From Ricinus communis (lineage: Eukaryota > Streptophyta > Magnoliopsida > Malpighiales > Euphorbiaceae), in the NCBI RefSeq assembly GCF_019578655.1, contig NC_063260.1:20332723-20396722 (forward strand): a stretch of 64,000 nt of DNA. The letters are read 5' to 3'. How positions within the stretch are numbered: position 1 is the stretch's first letter; every line of letters begins with the position of its first letter. The notes beneath the pieces are model-generated. The model made no database searches. It saw nothing but the letters and a program-made list of their open reading frames with translations, and was not told the origin of the DNA. Made by a program: the position numbers and the translations under genes. Positions 26,201-39,262 of this stretch are shown piece by piece.

Positions 26201-29164
26201 AATAATTGATAGTTTTTCTTTTTTGCCCAGATTTGCATATTTTCTTTATTTCCTCTTACTCCATTGATCTCATTTTGTCCCTCCAAAAGAAATTCAAACA
26301 TTTAACAACTGTCAAAGAAATTGAAGAACATGGCATACGGAGCAGGTAACACAATTGGGGGGGTTTGTGGAAAACAACATATCCCAGAGATTTAAAAGCT
26401 ATTAGATTTTTTCTTCTAAGATTCCACCCTATATAGAAGGAAATAGAAATGTGGGACATGCAATTGGAAAGAATTCTAAGTTAATTAGGACTCATCTCAA
26501 AACACATGGAGTTTGACTGGAATGGGCACTATAATCTTGTAGATTTCTCTCACGGGTCCATTTGATTATAACTTTCCCTCCAATCTCTGAAAGTTTTGGT
26601 AGGCAAAAAGTCACCTTTTTTTTTCTTCTTTTTTCCTTTTCTCAATCAATGGTGATGCTGGTAAGGTTTTATGGTCAATGATGGTGCATTGCCTTTTGGA
26701 AGGATTTAGATAGAGCAGTTGTTGAAGGTGGCAGTCCTAAAATCTCAATGTGGGCTCGTGCATAGTGCTTGTCGATCAGAACCAAAGGAATTAGTTTTCT
26801 TATCAAAATCATCTTATTCAAATATATAAGTTAATTAACAGACATGTCTGTGAATATTCTTTTAAAAAAATCTTTCACCGAAAAATTATTTGATACTGGT
26901 GGGTATTATTGTTTAACCGCTGTGTATATATATATATTTAAGAAAAAGTTTGGAGCTTGATTACTTCAAAGTGGGTCATCAATATCATTAGGGTAGGGCT
27001 AATGAAGTAATGATCACCCATTTGAAAGGTTTGCTTAATTGCCTACAAACATTTGGCAGCTTATGTTTATTCTTTAGTAAATCATGAAGTAGGGCTAAAA
27101 TCAATTGGCAGTTTATTTCATGTTTAATTGACTAATTTAGTTCATTGATATTACTTTGTTTTCTAGTTTTTGGATTTTATTGCGCAATGTTTAAAATAAA
27201 ATATATTAATAAATTATTTTTTTTTATTTTTTATTCTTTAAAACTTAAAATAAATTTTCATAAATCAATTTACTTTTTAAGAATTAATAACTCGGCCAAT
27301 CAAATGTGGGCTATCAACAAAGATCTTCGAGAGCCAATGGAATATCTGCAAAAAGGATTAAAAAGCGCTAGACGGGATTGTCCGATCACTTACACTAATG
27401 ATAAAGTCAGTAGTTTGTTGGAGGGTGGCTAAATTGTATAAAGGTGTAAAATAGCATCAACCTGTAAGTGTGGTATCCCCATTCCTTATATAGACATTAA
27501 TAGTCTTCTTGTCATACTAGAAGTAGAACTCCGTAAATGTAGGTCGGCTTAGTTATAATATGACTCGTTCTCTTGGTTGTCTAAAGGATTCTATGCCGCG
27601 TCGAATTCTCTGACTAGAGTTCATCAATGATATGATGTTTTAGACTTTCTGTTGTGGTGGAATACAAGCTTGGTCAACCTCTCTTTCTCAGATATTATAG
27701 GTTCACTTATAATGCTCTATTATTATCAATAATAAATATTTTAACTTTAAAACATAAAATTTAAAAATAAGAAATAAAAACATAGCAAAACGATCCTTTA
27801 CATAGATGATTATTGATGGCAAAAACTCATTTAACTTTAGTAACCTTAATTATGAATTCTCTTAAAACTTCGTCCAAGACTATAATATATATTACGAGTT
27901 TAGAAGGTTCATAAATGAATAAAGAGAAAAATAGATATTAGTAGAAGAAAAAACAATGTTGTTTAGGTGATTCAGTTTTTTCAACCTATTTTTATGATCT
28001 ATACGCAAGATATTCTACTAAAATAGTAAACAAAAATAAATATTGATTTTTGACAAGAGAATTAAAAAGCCCTATCACTATACACAATCCAGCAGCTCCT
28101 ACATTATACACTCTTTTTGCCAACCCATCAATATTAATAATTTAATGCTAATTTATTGAGATATCACTAATAGATAAAAAGAGTCGGACAAAAAAAAATA
28201 AAATCTTATGGTATAGCTAAAGATCATAAGAAATTAAGTTAATAGAAAAATCTTAAATATTTACATTTCTCTGCTGTTAATACTAGAATTATTATATTTT
28301 CTTCCTACGACCATAATTTTTCTCAAAAGACAAGATTTCAAATGAAATTCAACAAAAGAAAGAAAGTGGAATAGCATTTGAAAACTGCACCTTGTTTAGG
28401 CTAATTCACTGTAACAGTGAAGAAGAAGATTGCAAGTATAAGTTTAAAATGGGCCTTTGATGGGAGCCCAAGCCTTACATTCTTGAATTTCCCTTAGATC
28501 CAAAGCGAAAATATGCGTCTATTTTCTCACTAAACATGATTTTGGAACAGAACTTGACTATTTTCTAGAAGATTTTGAAGATATCATAACTTTTAAGATG
28601 CTTGAATAAATCATGAGTAATTGCAATTCCTTGGTTTATTAGAATTTGTTAATTTTTATTTGGTAAGAAATTTTGTGCTATAACTTTTACTTGTTAAATC
28701 AATATGGTTTGCCAAATTAAGTTTAAAATATGATGTGCTTATAGTTAATATCTCTTTTATTCACAAATATTGCTTGAGAAATTACTTTCGACATGATCCT
28801 CCCAAGAGTTATTGAACGTTTGACAATCAAAAAGCAAGAAAGAAACAATGTTTCTTTTTGAGACATATGTTGAAGAATATTGCAAATGATGGTTTGAGGT
28901 AACATAGTAAGTGATATGCCAATTAATTTTTTAGTTGGCCTTAGAAAAAAACTAAAATCTAGAAATTGAAACTGTAAATGTAATGCAACTCAGTATAGTT
29001 GGATTGCAAAATGCATAGAATGCACATAGTTTGCATGTCAGTAAACATATGGTTTAGTGTAACCACAAATTAACACGTGAATTTTTACTTAATATAAACA
29101 AAATATTAATTTACATCAGGAGACATTATTCACAAAAGGGTTAACAGTAGGAATAAACATATGT
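23203..29164. other. Intergenic, AT-rich; no gene seen
   Basis: No coding region supported. Visible are a T run at about 24770-24790 and a slightly less AT-rich patch at 27290-27660 that reads like an old transposon or gene remnant without a recognisable domain. The last 250 bases probably include the 3' UTR of the gene at 29165-30343. Confidence 0.5.
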
Positions 29165-30343
29165 TCAATCTTGGACAATTACCTGTCCTTTCTCTTTGCT
29201 AGTCTCTCCATTTTGTAGCATCTGATTATTAGAAGCAAGATGTGGATAACTTACAACATTGTCACTGCTAACAAAAACTACCCTGAAGATGTCATACTTA
29301 ACATCAAGAGAGAAACGTTCGAGGTATGGAAGCACTGTCTTCCTGTGGTCAGAAGTTATGATCCACGAGTAACAAAAATGGAGGGATCTCCACACATAAA
29401 GACATGCCACTCTTGGGATGCTTTGGCAGTTCAAGCAAACTCCTGCATTTGCACCTTCCATCTTCAGGAATCTTGATTTGAACAGTGCTAAATTTGCATA
29501 GGAAAGGTCGTTGATATTGTTGCTCCTGGACTGGTGGGGTGATATTATGTTCATGGAGATTGTATCTCCTGTTGAAAATTTTGCGGCAGCTGAGCCGTCT
29601 CTCGACTCTCCCGCGTATGCATCGAAGAATCCATGTTCGCTTAAGATTGCTATGCTTGATGTTGCTTTTGTCAGCATTGATAGCTAGTGCAAACAAAATT
29701 TAAGAAAAACCCAACAGAGGAAGTGAGAAGTAATTAAGATTTAATGGAATGTAGTAGTGCTTAAACTCGAATTATAAATGATTTTACAATAAGGTTATTA
29801 TAGTAGTGATATAGAATCCTAAGAAAGAGTGACATCAAACTTACAAGGACCGCAGTCAATAAGTCTTTGTTTTGACTGGATTTCTTGATCCATGCTCCAT
29901 ACCATATGATCTGAAGGCAAACTGAACCAGTTAAGATCTCAAAACAACTTCCGGTATCATATATCCAACCAAAATTACTTAAAAAGTAACAAATTGGAGA
30001 AAAAGAAAGAAAAGAAACAGAAAACTCCCTAATGAAAAAGAAATAAAAAAACAAACATTATATATAATATATAGGTTGCCCTAGTATCATATCTGAATGA
30101 TAGAAACTTAACCCAGTTAATTACTTAAACCTGGAAACAGTAAACTTTTACATAAATAGAAATTCTAACCATATTTCCATGGATGCTTTTGAAAATGGAA
30201 CTCTGCACACAACCGAGACTCTCAGTGCTTCCAGAAAATTGCTTAAGAGACCCAACAATCTCATCAACCAGCACAGCTGTTGGCCTGAGCACAAAAAAGC
30301 TTATATCCAAATTCCTGTTGTTAAAAGGTACAAAGCATCCCAT
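29165..30343 (-). CDS. Conserved plant protein of unknown function, 252 residues
   Basis: Not named in public families that I can recall with certainty. Three exons on the - strand: 30343-30170, 29910-29845, 29683-29165, all in frame with GT..AG introns (58 + 22 + 172 residues, then stop). The start gives MGCFVPFNNRNLDISFFVLR. Other stretches that look conserved are NMIIWYGAWIKKS across the first junction, GFFDAYAGES, AAKFSTGDTISM, SRFLKMEGANAGVCL and SLDVKYDIFRVVFVSSDNV. There is no signal peptide, long membrane segment or known catalytic motif. The alternating hydrophobic pattern suggests a compact soluble fold. I remember similar proteins in other plants, so the model is probably real; the clean splicing supports this. 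A fourth 3' exon is possible because a GTAATT donor-like site lies shortly before the stop. Confidence 0.75.
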
Positions 30344-31154
30344 CTCTCTTTCTGCCTTAAACCTTTCCTTCCTTAATTCTTTTCTTTCTTTCTTGCTTTT
30401 TTATTTTCCTTCTTGTCTGCTAAAAACGAATCACGAAACTGTCAATAAATCGCCAAAAGGTACTTGAAAATCTAGATTGAAAAGATGTTTTTAAGGTGTG
30501 AATTATGAATTAGATTGGAGGGCATAATTTTGAAAGAGGAATTCAAATGGTCAAGGTGATTAGTATTTTCTGTCATTTTTAAGATTTGTTTTGTAAGGTC
30601 AAGGAGAAGAAAACTAACATGGGATTCGAAGACTTTGGAAATGGAGGTTCTATTAGTCTTGTATTTTGACTGTTTCTAGATGGTTACAGGATCTATTAGA
30701 ACAGCAGAACATTCAAATTTTTGTTATTGCTAAACATAAGAAATTAGTCAATATCCCTATTTGCTTAAACCTTTTTTTTTCTATTTCCTTTTTTGGAACA
30801 ATATATATTGCAAAATTGTTTACAAAAATCATATATAATTTTTCATTAATCATAAACTAGCTTGTCTCACCCAAAAAAGAGAGGATTCACTAAAGATTCA
30901 TGTCTACTATGACTGAAATTCTAAGAGAATGTGTGAGGACTCTAGTCATAGAGGCCGATCCGATCTAGAACTCTGAAGATGAACAAAAGTACCTAATACA
31001 ATTAGGACGACCTACAAATATGATTTTTTTTTTTAAATAGACTAAAACACCTTCAACACTTATATAAAGAATAGGGGACATCACAACCACCCTTACATAA
31101 ATTATTAACTTTATTGTCAAAGTGAATAACCGGATAATTTCGTCCGACGCTTTC

Positions 31155-31262
31155 TAACATTTCCTTGCAGATACTCTGAAAATTGAAATTAGCTTTTAAA
31201 AATTCTTGTAACATTTCCTTACAGGTATTCTGAAAATTGAGATTAGCCTTTAAATTTTTTTA
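31155..31262. repeat. 54-bp tandem duplication
   Basis: Two adjacent units start TAACATTTCCTTGCAG (31155) and TAACATTTCCTTACAG (31209). They share a CTGAAAATTGA(A/G)ATTAGC core and differ at a handful of positions. Confidence 0.85.
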
Positions 31263-32739
31263 TTAATAGCTCGTCTCAGTCGGCCGAGTTATTAATAAAT
31301 GTATTGAAATTTTAGACCCCGGAGTAAAGTTTTCAAGCCTTTGGAGCTGATAATATCAAATCGTTTGGCAAACATTATTATGATTTTTTCTTTACCTTCG
31401 ATACTCACGGAGATTATAGATTGGAATATCAGTCACAAAACAACAACAATAATAATATCTAATTACTTTTAACACCAAGAACAACATTTGGAAAATAGAT
31501 GCCTAACATACTGGACAAGGTGAGTTATAGTTAACCATAATAAAGTATGTATAAATAATAAAGTATGTATGAATTATTAAATATTAAAATATAAAACACT
31601 TTATATGTAATAAGAATTTTTTTTTAATTTATTTCGTTGTGATCCAAGAGTGAAAGGATAAAAATTTCTTTTAGCTTAATTAAAGTTTTAAAATCAAGTC
31701 TTGGATATACAGTTGCATCAAAAACTCTTATATAGTATTTTATTATCTATAATAATCAACCTCCGACGCATTCTAAATTACTAAATAATTTTTTTTTATG
31801 AATATAAAAAAATTATATATATATATTTTTCACAAATAAAGTAAATTATATATTTTTTAGTAATACAATTTAGAAAGTAAAATAGTAAGAAATATATATA
31901 TATATATTTAACTTATTACATGGCTCAAAGTGGTAAAAAGAAGTAACACAAGTACAGTATAAGAGAATGCAAGTAAAAAAATCTATATAAGGTGTTGATA
32001 TCAGTTGTTATAATCCGTATTCAAATCAATAGTTCTGATAATATAATAATTAAGCTCGTTGCTCGAAGCAGGTGGTTAGAATTAGACTGTAACAAATAAA
32101 ATACTTCTTTTTTCTAAAAAAAAATAAATCAAAAGCAACATTTTCTAAAGTAATACTGAACTGATTATAACCCCTAATCCAGGCTATACGTTACAAAACG
32201 TCTACTAGTAAAAGTAAACCAAAAATCTAAATAATAATAACCAAATATTCAACCGTTTGAATTAATCAATTTCCAAATTGATGTTTATAGGCCAACTTTG
32301 ATGTCCCATGCATCGAGATTTCACTTTTACCAATTATTTTGTTTTAAATAAGGAATTGATATTAATTGAAGTATCAATCAAATCATTAAATAAAATAATT
32401 TTAGATTGATTACGAATTTGATTTGTTAGTGGCCATACCACGTACACAGCTGCACATTATATGCAATACCCCCGCATATTCCGAGCGACCACAACTAAAG
32501 TAGGAGTCCAAAGCTCTTCCATTATCTTTGCTAGTAAAGTTGAAAATTGCACCTTTTACATTTTGACACGCAATCGACTATTGTTTTCGTATGATGAAGC
32601 CACGTATGACCTTAAATAAATAACAGAAAAGAAATTACGAGAAAAAGAAGGTACAATTGAAGAAGAGGTCAATGCCAAATCGCCATTCCAAAAGCCACGA
32701 GGATCCGAGAGGGATAGGTGAACTGCTGCTTATAGCATT

Positions 32740-33390
32740 TAAATTATAAATAATTACTTGTTTATCCGTATATTTTATTTTAATTATAAAATTAAATTTA
32801 TAAATATAATTTAATATTTTAAAAAATAATAATAAACTAACTATTTTTAAATTTTTTAAATTTTTTAAAAATTTTATTAGTATAATAATAAAAATTATAA
32901 AATTTATTTTTTAATTCTAATATTATATAAATTAATACTATCAATATAATTGATATTATTATTTTTAAAATTAAAAATTATTATATAATTAAAAGTTATT
33001 TAGTAGTGAATATAATATTTAAAAATATTATTTTCTATAATTATAATTATTATCTAATTAAAAAATTAATTTGTTAGTTAATATAATATTAAAATATAAT
33101 TAATATACTATTTTTTAGAATAATAATTATCTAATTAAAAATCTAATCATTATCTAATTGAAAAATTAATGTATTATTAATATGTTATTTTTTAAGATTA
33201 GAATGAATGTTTAAATAGAAATGTAATTTATTAATTAATAACTTAATAAAAATAAATCACAAAATTACACATCAGCTTGAATTTCATATGTTAAAAGTAA
33301 GTACACGTGTTAAAATAAAAATTTTATGTATTAAAAATTAAACATGCATATCAAAAATACTTTAGGTCACAGAAATATATATATATAAAT
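32740..33390 (+). repeat. Dispersed AT-rich repeat, copy 1 of 3
   Basis: This stretch follows the same order of words as 46290-46960 and 62410-62960: AAATTTATA...AATTTAAT, ATTTTATTAGT, TAATATTATATAAATTAA, TTGATATT(A/G)TTAT, a series of TTATCTAATTA-like units, then AAAATTACACAT and a TTTCATATGTTAAAA-like tail. All three lie in the same orientation. The family is unknown; no ends or target duplication could be fixed. Low sequence complexity lowers certainty, but the shared order of non-trivial words is hard to explain by composition alone. Confidence 0.6.
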
Positions 33391-33951
33391 TAATTTTGAT
33401 ATTCATGTGTTTCTTAACAACTTTTTCTATTCTATCTTCTATTTTAATCTTTTATTAATAGAAAAAAAGAAAAAAAATATGTAAAGAGAATTATTTTTTG
33501 TTACTAGAAGGAAAAAAATATGTAAAGAGAAATAGGAAAAAGATAGAGAAATAAGAAATTTCTCAAACAATTCTAGAACTCAAAAGAGATGATTTTTTTT
33601 TTTTTTTAAAAAGATAGATTTCTTCAAACTCAATCTCAAACATGACTGATACCAAAGGAAGCCGAGAGCCGTTCATTCCATAATCCTCATGCTGTAAACT
33701 CAAGGCAGGAGAGATCCTCAAGCTAAGACCGTATATAGGCACCTCGCCATGTGAGGTCTTTCTGCTCTTTTGGATTTCGATAGCCGAGTTAGCCCTTTCG
33801 GATCATAGAAGAACAGATCGTGCAGACAATTAGTTCATTGCCAATGGATCGAGAAGAAGAGAATGCGGAAATTTAGAAAGCCATGAGAGAGAAGAATATT
33901 ATGCTCATAGATGAAAGGAAAAACTTGCTTGCTTTCATTACATATCGACTT

Positions 33952-33969
33952 CTCCTCTTATAGAGGAGT
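33952..33969 (-). promoter_or_regulatory. Likely pararetroviral pregenomic-RNA promoter (TATA box)
   Basis: Read on the - strand this is CACTCCTCTATAAGAGGAG-like, with a CTATAAG TATA box in a near-palindrome. It lies between the last viral codon and the primer site, where caulimovirids keep their 35S-type promoter. It would leave a leader of about 300 bases before the primer site in the circular form. Upstream GATAAG words are also present. Confidence 0.6.
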
Positions 33970-34262
33970 GTAAATACAAAACGACAGAAAAAGATAAGGT
34001 GGGAATCTTATCTTTGACACATGTTTTCCTTAGAGGAAGAGTTGAGATTTTCCACTTACAAAAAATAAGTCTAATAATATACTGACAGCTCACCGACAGC
34101 TCACATGCATATTAAGACGACAAGTCTTAATAATGCACTTACTTTACACATGTGAAAGACATAAAATAATGCACCGAAAGATGAATTTGACACTTCATCT
34201 TTTATTACATATTATTATTGAGGAGAAGGCTTGTCTTCACGTCCAGCGCACACACCACTAAT

Positions 34263-36326
34263 TTAGAAAACACTGTCATAGTCATCGTCATCCATAGGTT
34301 GAGAATCTTGCATGATGGCATCCTTCTGTTCATTGGTCAGATCCGAATCATCTAGTGGAGTTGGAAGTATAGGAAAAATGGAATGTTCAATAATGGGATG
34401 TTCAGTCTCAGTCCATAGATGTCCATTGTAAGTGCAGACTAATGGTGTAGAGACATCGGTCGTCCCTAACTCATTTCTTAGGTGCAGAGCCTGCTTTAGA
34501 TCTCTTGTAATTATTGGAGGAGCAAGATGCAAAGACACTTCAATCGACCTCCAATAATGACAGATGTTTTGAGTTGCATAAGTGTCTTTTGAGATCTGAA
34601 GGTAAGGCCTGTGGAGGATGAAAATGGCATGATATCCTGAAGCCTTGGGATTATTGTCTGTAAATAATCTGTTCTCATGAATAACCTTGAGAAGTTCCCT
34701 TCTCCATTGGTACGGGGTTTTGAACCAAGTAAGGTATCTCCATGGATATGTTCCAGAATTTGTCTCATTATTGAAGAAGTGTAAAAGATCCATAATGGGT
34801 ATTTCAATAGCATGATAACAAACTGTAGAAAGGCACCATAAAAACCACAATTCACTTTTAATCTGTGGATGGGTAGGAGAAAGGTGATAAAGGAGACACC
34901 AAGGGTAGTCTGGGTAAAAGAAGTTGGGTTGAATGGGTAGTGAGAAAGTTTGTTGGAAAGTTGCCAAATAATGAAACATCATATTTCTGGCAAAATCAGT
35001 GACTTGTCTGGTTGTGAGGTTGGCGGGAAGATCTGGTGGAGAGGGAGGTTGCAGAGTTGGTTTTGAGGACGAAGAGGCCATGAAAATTATAGGGAGATTG
35101 ATTGTTGAGGTGAGGAGGACTATAGGTTGATTTTGTGACTTTGAGAGTCTGGATAAGAAATCTGGAATGAGATTTCTCATCCCTTTTATATGCTGGACTT
35201 CAAAATCATACCTGCTGAACCATGATTTTAACCTCAATAATTGAGGCTCTGGTAAGGTCTTTTGGTGGGATTCAAGGATTTTTGGGAAAGAAGAATTATC
35301 CATCCGAACCAGGAAGTGCTGTCTAATCAGAAAAAACTTGAACTTCTTTATCCCGTATTTGACTGCCAAGATCTCCTTGTAGGTTGTGTGGTAATGTTTT
35401 TCTGAAGAAGAAAACTGTCCTGATGAGTAACCACACAGTTGTTCTTTGCCATTGAGATTTTCAAGGAAGATGGCCCCCCACCCATAATCAGACGCATCTG
35501 TCTGAAGGATAAGATCTCTTGTGGATGGGATAGTGAGAGATGGAGGATTGTGGGCAAACTCTTTTAGTTTTCGGACAGCTGTAGTCTGCTCTGTTCCCCA
35601 AGGATGAGGGTCCTTTTTGAGCATCTTAGAAATATGACATGTGTAATTGGACATGTGTGGTATGGCTTCTATGACATAATTGAGAATCCCAAGGAACTGT
35701 TGAATTTGCTTTACTGAGAGATTCTCTTCTGGGAAGTAATCAAGCTCCTTTGTCAGATGCAGACTATACGTGTATTGGCCGTTTTTGAAATGCATGCCAA
35801 GAAACTCTATCTCTTGTTGGCCAATAAGACTCTTTTTCTCTGACAGCGTGATGTTATATTTTTGAATAATAGCGAGGAACTGTTTTAGGAGTTGATGATG
35901 TTCCTCAGCTGTTTTCGAGAATAGTAGAATGTCATCAATGTAGATCAAAGAGGAGTAAAGGATAGGCCCAAAGATTTCTATCATGGTCTTTTGAAATTGT
36001 GAAGGAGCCGTTTTGAGCCCAAAAGGCATGACTGTCCATTGATACTGGGCATTTGGGATACAAAAGGATGTTTTGTATCTTTCTGAGGGCTGGATACCTA
36101 ATTGCCAAAAGCCCGCTTTGAGGTCAAATTTGGAATAGAACTGGGCCTTTTGGATATGGACTTTAAGGTTCGAAATTCGAGGGAGAGGGAATTTGTTATC
36201 TTGAAAGAAATGGTTTAAAGGCTTGTAATCTATAACAAGTCTCTTTTTCTCTCGTAACTTCTCAGAGCTTTTTTCCACATAAAAGGCTTGACAGGCCCAT
36301 TGTGAGGTTGTGGGCTCAATAAGGCC
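34263..36326 (-). pseudogene. Pararetrovirus reverse transcriptase-RNase H with C-terminal extension
   Basis: The longest open part of the viral polyprotein (671 codons from 36278). Reverse transcriptase motifs are clear: LVIDYKPLN, FDLKAGFWQL, MPFGLKTAPSQFQ and the catalytic YIDD at about 35932-35943. RNase H follows with LQTDASDYGWGA, YKEILAV and the LIPDFLSRL end. After it the same frame runs another 270 or so residues with an in-frame Met at 35081 (MASSSSKP); this part has no motif that I know. A stop at 36327-36329 separates it from the protease side. Frame and order match 36819-37250 upstream. Confidence 0.88.
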
Positions 36327-36329
36327 TTA

Positions 36330-37597
36330 TTGTAACAGAGTCGAGCATTCTGATCTGGCAAGAGCTAGATCTGTAGGAGACATTCCTAGATGTGTGGCCT
36401 TTGTAGGGTTGATATCTTCATTGAGTTTGAAAGGGAGGCTGATGTAGAACTGGAGATTTTTCCATAAGGGAAGAGGATGTTGGAAATGTGAATGGGATTC
36501 TGGACAAAAGAGAAGGAATTTCTCTGTGTATTGTAAAAATGGTGGACCTGTATCTGCTATAGTGAACATATTAGAGGTCTCTGTGTATGGACGAAATTAC
36601 CTCTTGAATTTTATACTATTGGGAAGAATCTGGAGCTTCTGAGCCTGATGATAAACATCAAACCCTATCAGGAGGTCTTTGCTTGGAAGATCTGAACCGA
36701 TAATATGCGTCCATACCACGCAATCAGAAAAAAACTGTATCCCGATTTTCTACTTTATGATTAGAGTAGTCTTGAAGGTTTGACCATTTGCTGCTCTGAA
36801 AAACTGATCATGAGGCTTCTAGTATTCAGATGGAAGGACTTCGGGATTCATCATGCTTCTTTGAGCTCCAGTGTCAAAGAAAGCTATAACTGAAACAGGT
36901 TTTGCATATTTTGAAGGCAAAACTTGTATAGGAACATAGGAGACTGGACGAATTTTGGTTGCAAGCTGAGATAACTCAGGAAATGGATATGGAGAGAAGG
37001 AATACTGCATTACATCTCTCAAGATATCTTCTTCTCTTTCTCCTCTCAAAGAGAGACTGATCATTAAGATTGGGATCTCGTTGTCAACCGAGTCTGAAGA
37101 GGACTCTTCTGAGGATTTAGTGGAGTCTGAATATTCTGCCTCGATCCTAAAGAGACTCTCTGAAGTAAGATTATCTTGTTCTGATAGAAGCGACTCTATA
37201 TCCTCTTCAAATGAGTCTGGAAGAGACATAGACATGCTGACTTGTATCATCCTTGCTGATTTTTCCGAATTCTGAGGACAATTCTTAGCATAGTGTCCCT
37301 TTCTTCTGCAGATATAGCATCTGTCAGATTTGTGGCCTTGATTCCGCTTTTTTTTTGAAAATATATGAACCCTTTTGAGCGCGTCTTTCTTTCTCTGAAT
37401 TCTTTGTTTCTGCGCGGGTATTTTTGAAAATGATGCCCGATCTTCTTTTTATGATTGGAGCAGACGCAGTTTGAGGCCTTGCATTTAATCTTGAGATGAT
37501 TTTCGTTATAGGCCTTTTGAACAATCAAGTCCCGTTGAGATAACCTTTTGAATAATTCTTGCTGATCACATAATCTCTTAATGGAAGAGAGAGTGAA
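36330..37597 (-). pseudogene. Pararetrovirus zinc finger and aspartic protease, broken
   Basis: A CCHC knuckle of form CYIC-x4-GH-x4-C is coded at about 37278-37319, after a lysine/arginine-rich stretch. The aspartic protease shows FFDTGAQRS, its catalytic Asp-Thr-Gly at about 36864-36875. Frame changes from that of the capsid region to that of the finger at a homopolymer run near 37350-37358, so a one-base slip is likely. Further stops fall in frame at 36819 and at about 36755 and 36590. The link between protease and polymerase is at 36330-36600. The breaks are all consistent with neutral decay. Confidence 0.8.
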
Positions 37598-39238
37598 TTA
37601 CCAAATCTCTCCAAGTGTGATGGAGGTGACTGGTTTCTTTGTTGCAGCAATCATGTTGTTGACCTTTGGTTGTATTTCATCTGGTAATAAGGTGATGAAA
37701 GTATACTTTAACGTATCATCACCATCATGCCCTCCAATGACATAATACAGTTTTGACATAGTAGAATAATGTCTTTCCAGATCCTTTATTTTTAACGAAC
37801 AACATTTTCGGTCAAAGTATTCTTGTTTTTTTTGTCGTATAACAAGATCATAACTTCCAAGGAATTGATTATGGAGGACTGTGACCGCAGCTGAAGGAGT
37901 TGGTAGTGTCACAAATTGGAGCCTGGTGTACTCAGACTGTGACTGAAACCAATCTCTTAAACTTCTTGTGAATCTCGTGACAAATTCAGCAAGAACTTTT
38001 TTGAGTGTAGCTCCATCAAGGGTCATTTGGAGATCAATCCATGCTAAAAACTCGGAAAGCTTATCTTTCCATTTTGATGGAGGCAGATTATCAAAGGAGA
38101 ACCAAGGTCCCGTGCCAGTTGTTGGTTTTGACCTTGGGTATGGAGCTCTAGTGGGAGCAAAAAATGACTGTGTATCCTCATCCTTAGGTTCCACTACTTC
38201 TGGGCTGGGTTCAGTGGTAGAGGTATTCATCAGAATTTCTGTGATATCAACAATCTCTGAGGTGTTTGAGGAAGAATCAGAATCATAAGGACTGATGAGT
38301 GATTGGTCTGGTAGTTTTTCTTTAGAGACTGGAGGAGGAGATATTTTCTTTTGCTGGGTTACGGAGTCTTTTGGGTAAAGATGAGAGAAAGTGCCAAAAG
38401 GTTGGTAGAGAGTTTCTTGTTGTTCTGGCTGTGGGAGGAAAGAAAATGCAGAATAATATGAGGGAGCAATAACAGAAGATGTAGAGGTTGCTGATGTAAA
38501 AGATGAAACTGTAGAAGACTGGTCTCTTCGAAGATCATGTTCAATCTGATCAATTTGTCTTTTAAGCCTTGTAATCTCCTTTTCCTTCTGGATGAAGGCT
38601 GGAGTGATCGGCTGAGGAACTCGAAGCTCTTTATCCAGAGCTTGATATCTGGCAGTGAGAGATGAATAGAGTTGGAGTACTTCCTGAGAGAAGGTGTCCA
38701 ACTTTTGGTTCAGCTTGTGAGCCAAGTGTAGAGCCTGATCCAGCTTTCCATCTATTTTCTTTAGATAGGAATTATGGACTATAGAATTTGAGGTCTGCCA
38801 ATTCAGAACCTCTTCTGGTGGAGTGAGGGGCTCTATAGATCCGGAAGGAGTAATCCTTGAGGGAAGGATTTCCGATCTTTTATTCTCAGTCTTCCCTAGA
38901 GGAGGAAAATCTTCTGGCTGGAACATAAAACAGCTTTGGATTGTATGGGGTGGTTGTACTGCCGGTAAATCAGACTGAATTTCTTTTTTACAAGTTGCAG
39001 GAGAACTTTTTTTAAACTTAACTCCCAATTGGGCCAAAAGTGCCTTCATTTCATCAAAAGTGATGTCAAGGACAGTCTTTCCTTCTTTTGCAAGAAGATC
39101 TAAGGCTTCCTTAAATATTGGGAGAGGAGCTTTGCTCTGATTTTCTTTTTGTCTCTTGTGGATGCCAATCCGAGGACCGTCTGGATCCTGGTCATCCGAC
39201 CTTGGGTCCATGATTGAACATGGAGTCTCTGGAGTCAT
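37598..39238 (-). pseudogene. Pararetrovirus capsid (Gag-like) region
   Basis: An open frame of 546 codons in the same frame as the movement region. The N-terminal half is polar with a heptad-like stretch near LAHKLNQKLDTFSQEVLQL and an acidic, Ser-rich section. The C-terminal 200 residues resemble retroviral-type capsids of caulimovirids (SLRDWFQSQSEYTRLQF, QKKQEYFDRKCCSLKIKDLE, YTFITLLPDEIQPKV). It ends at a stop just before the basic/zinc-finger part. A movement-region stop at 39263-39265 lies only 24 bases upstream in the same frame, so it is unclear whether the virus had one polyprotein or two. Confidence 0.8.
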
Positions 39239-39262
39239 ATTTCTTGGATCTTTCCTAGAATG

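Larger units (their letters stand above)
30344..33645. other. Intergenic between the unknown gene and the pararetrovirus
   Basis: It holds the likely promoter of the gene at 29165-30343 in its first few hundred bases, then AT-rich DNA with a short tandem duplication (31155-31262) and one copy of a dispersed AT-rich repeat (about 32740-33390). The stretch 30890-31140 is less AT-rich and may be a remnant of an older element. No gene is supported. Confidence 0.5.

Noticed and set aside
27145..27432. 95-codon frame on the + strand
   Set aside because: The first half is low-complexity AT-rich sequence; the second half resembles no known protein and has no partner exons.
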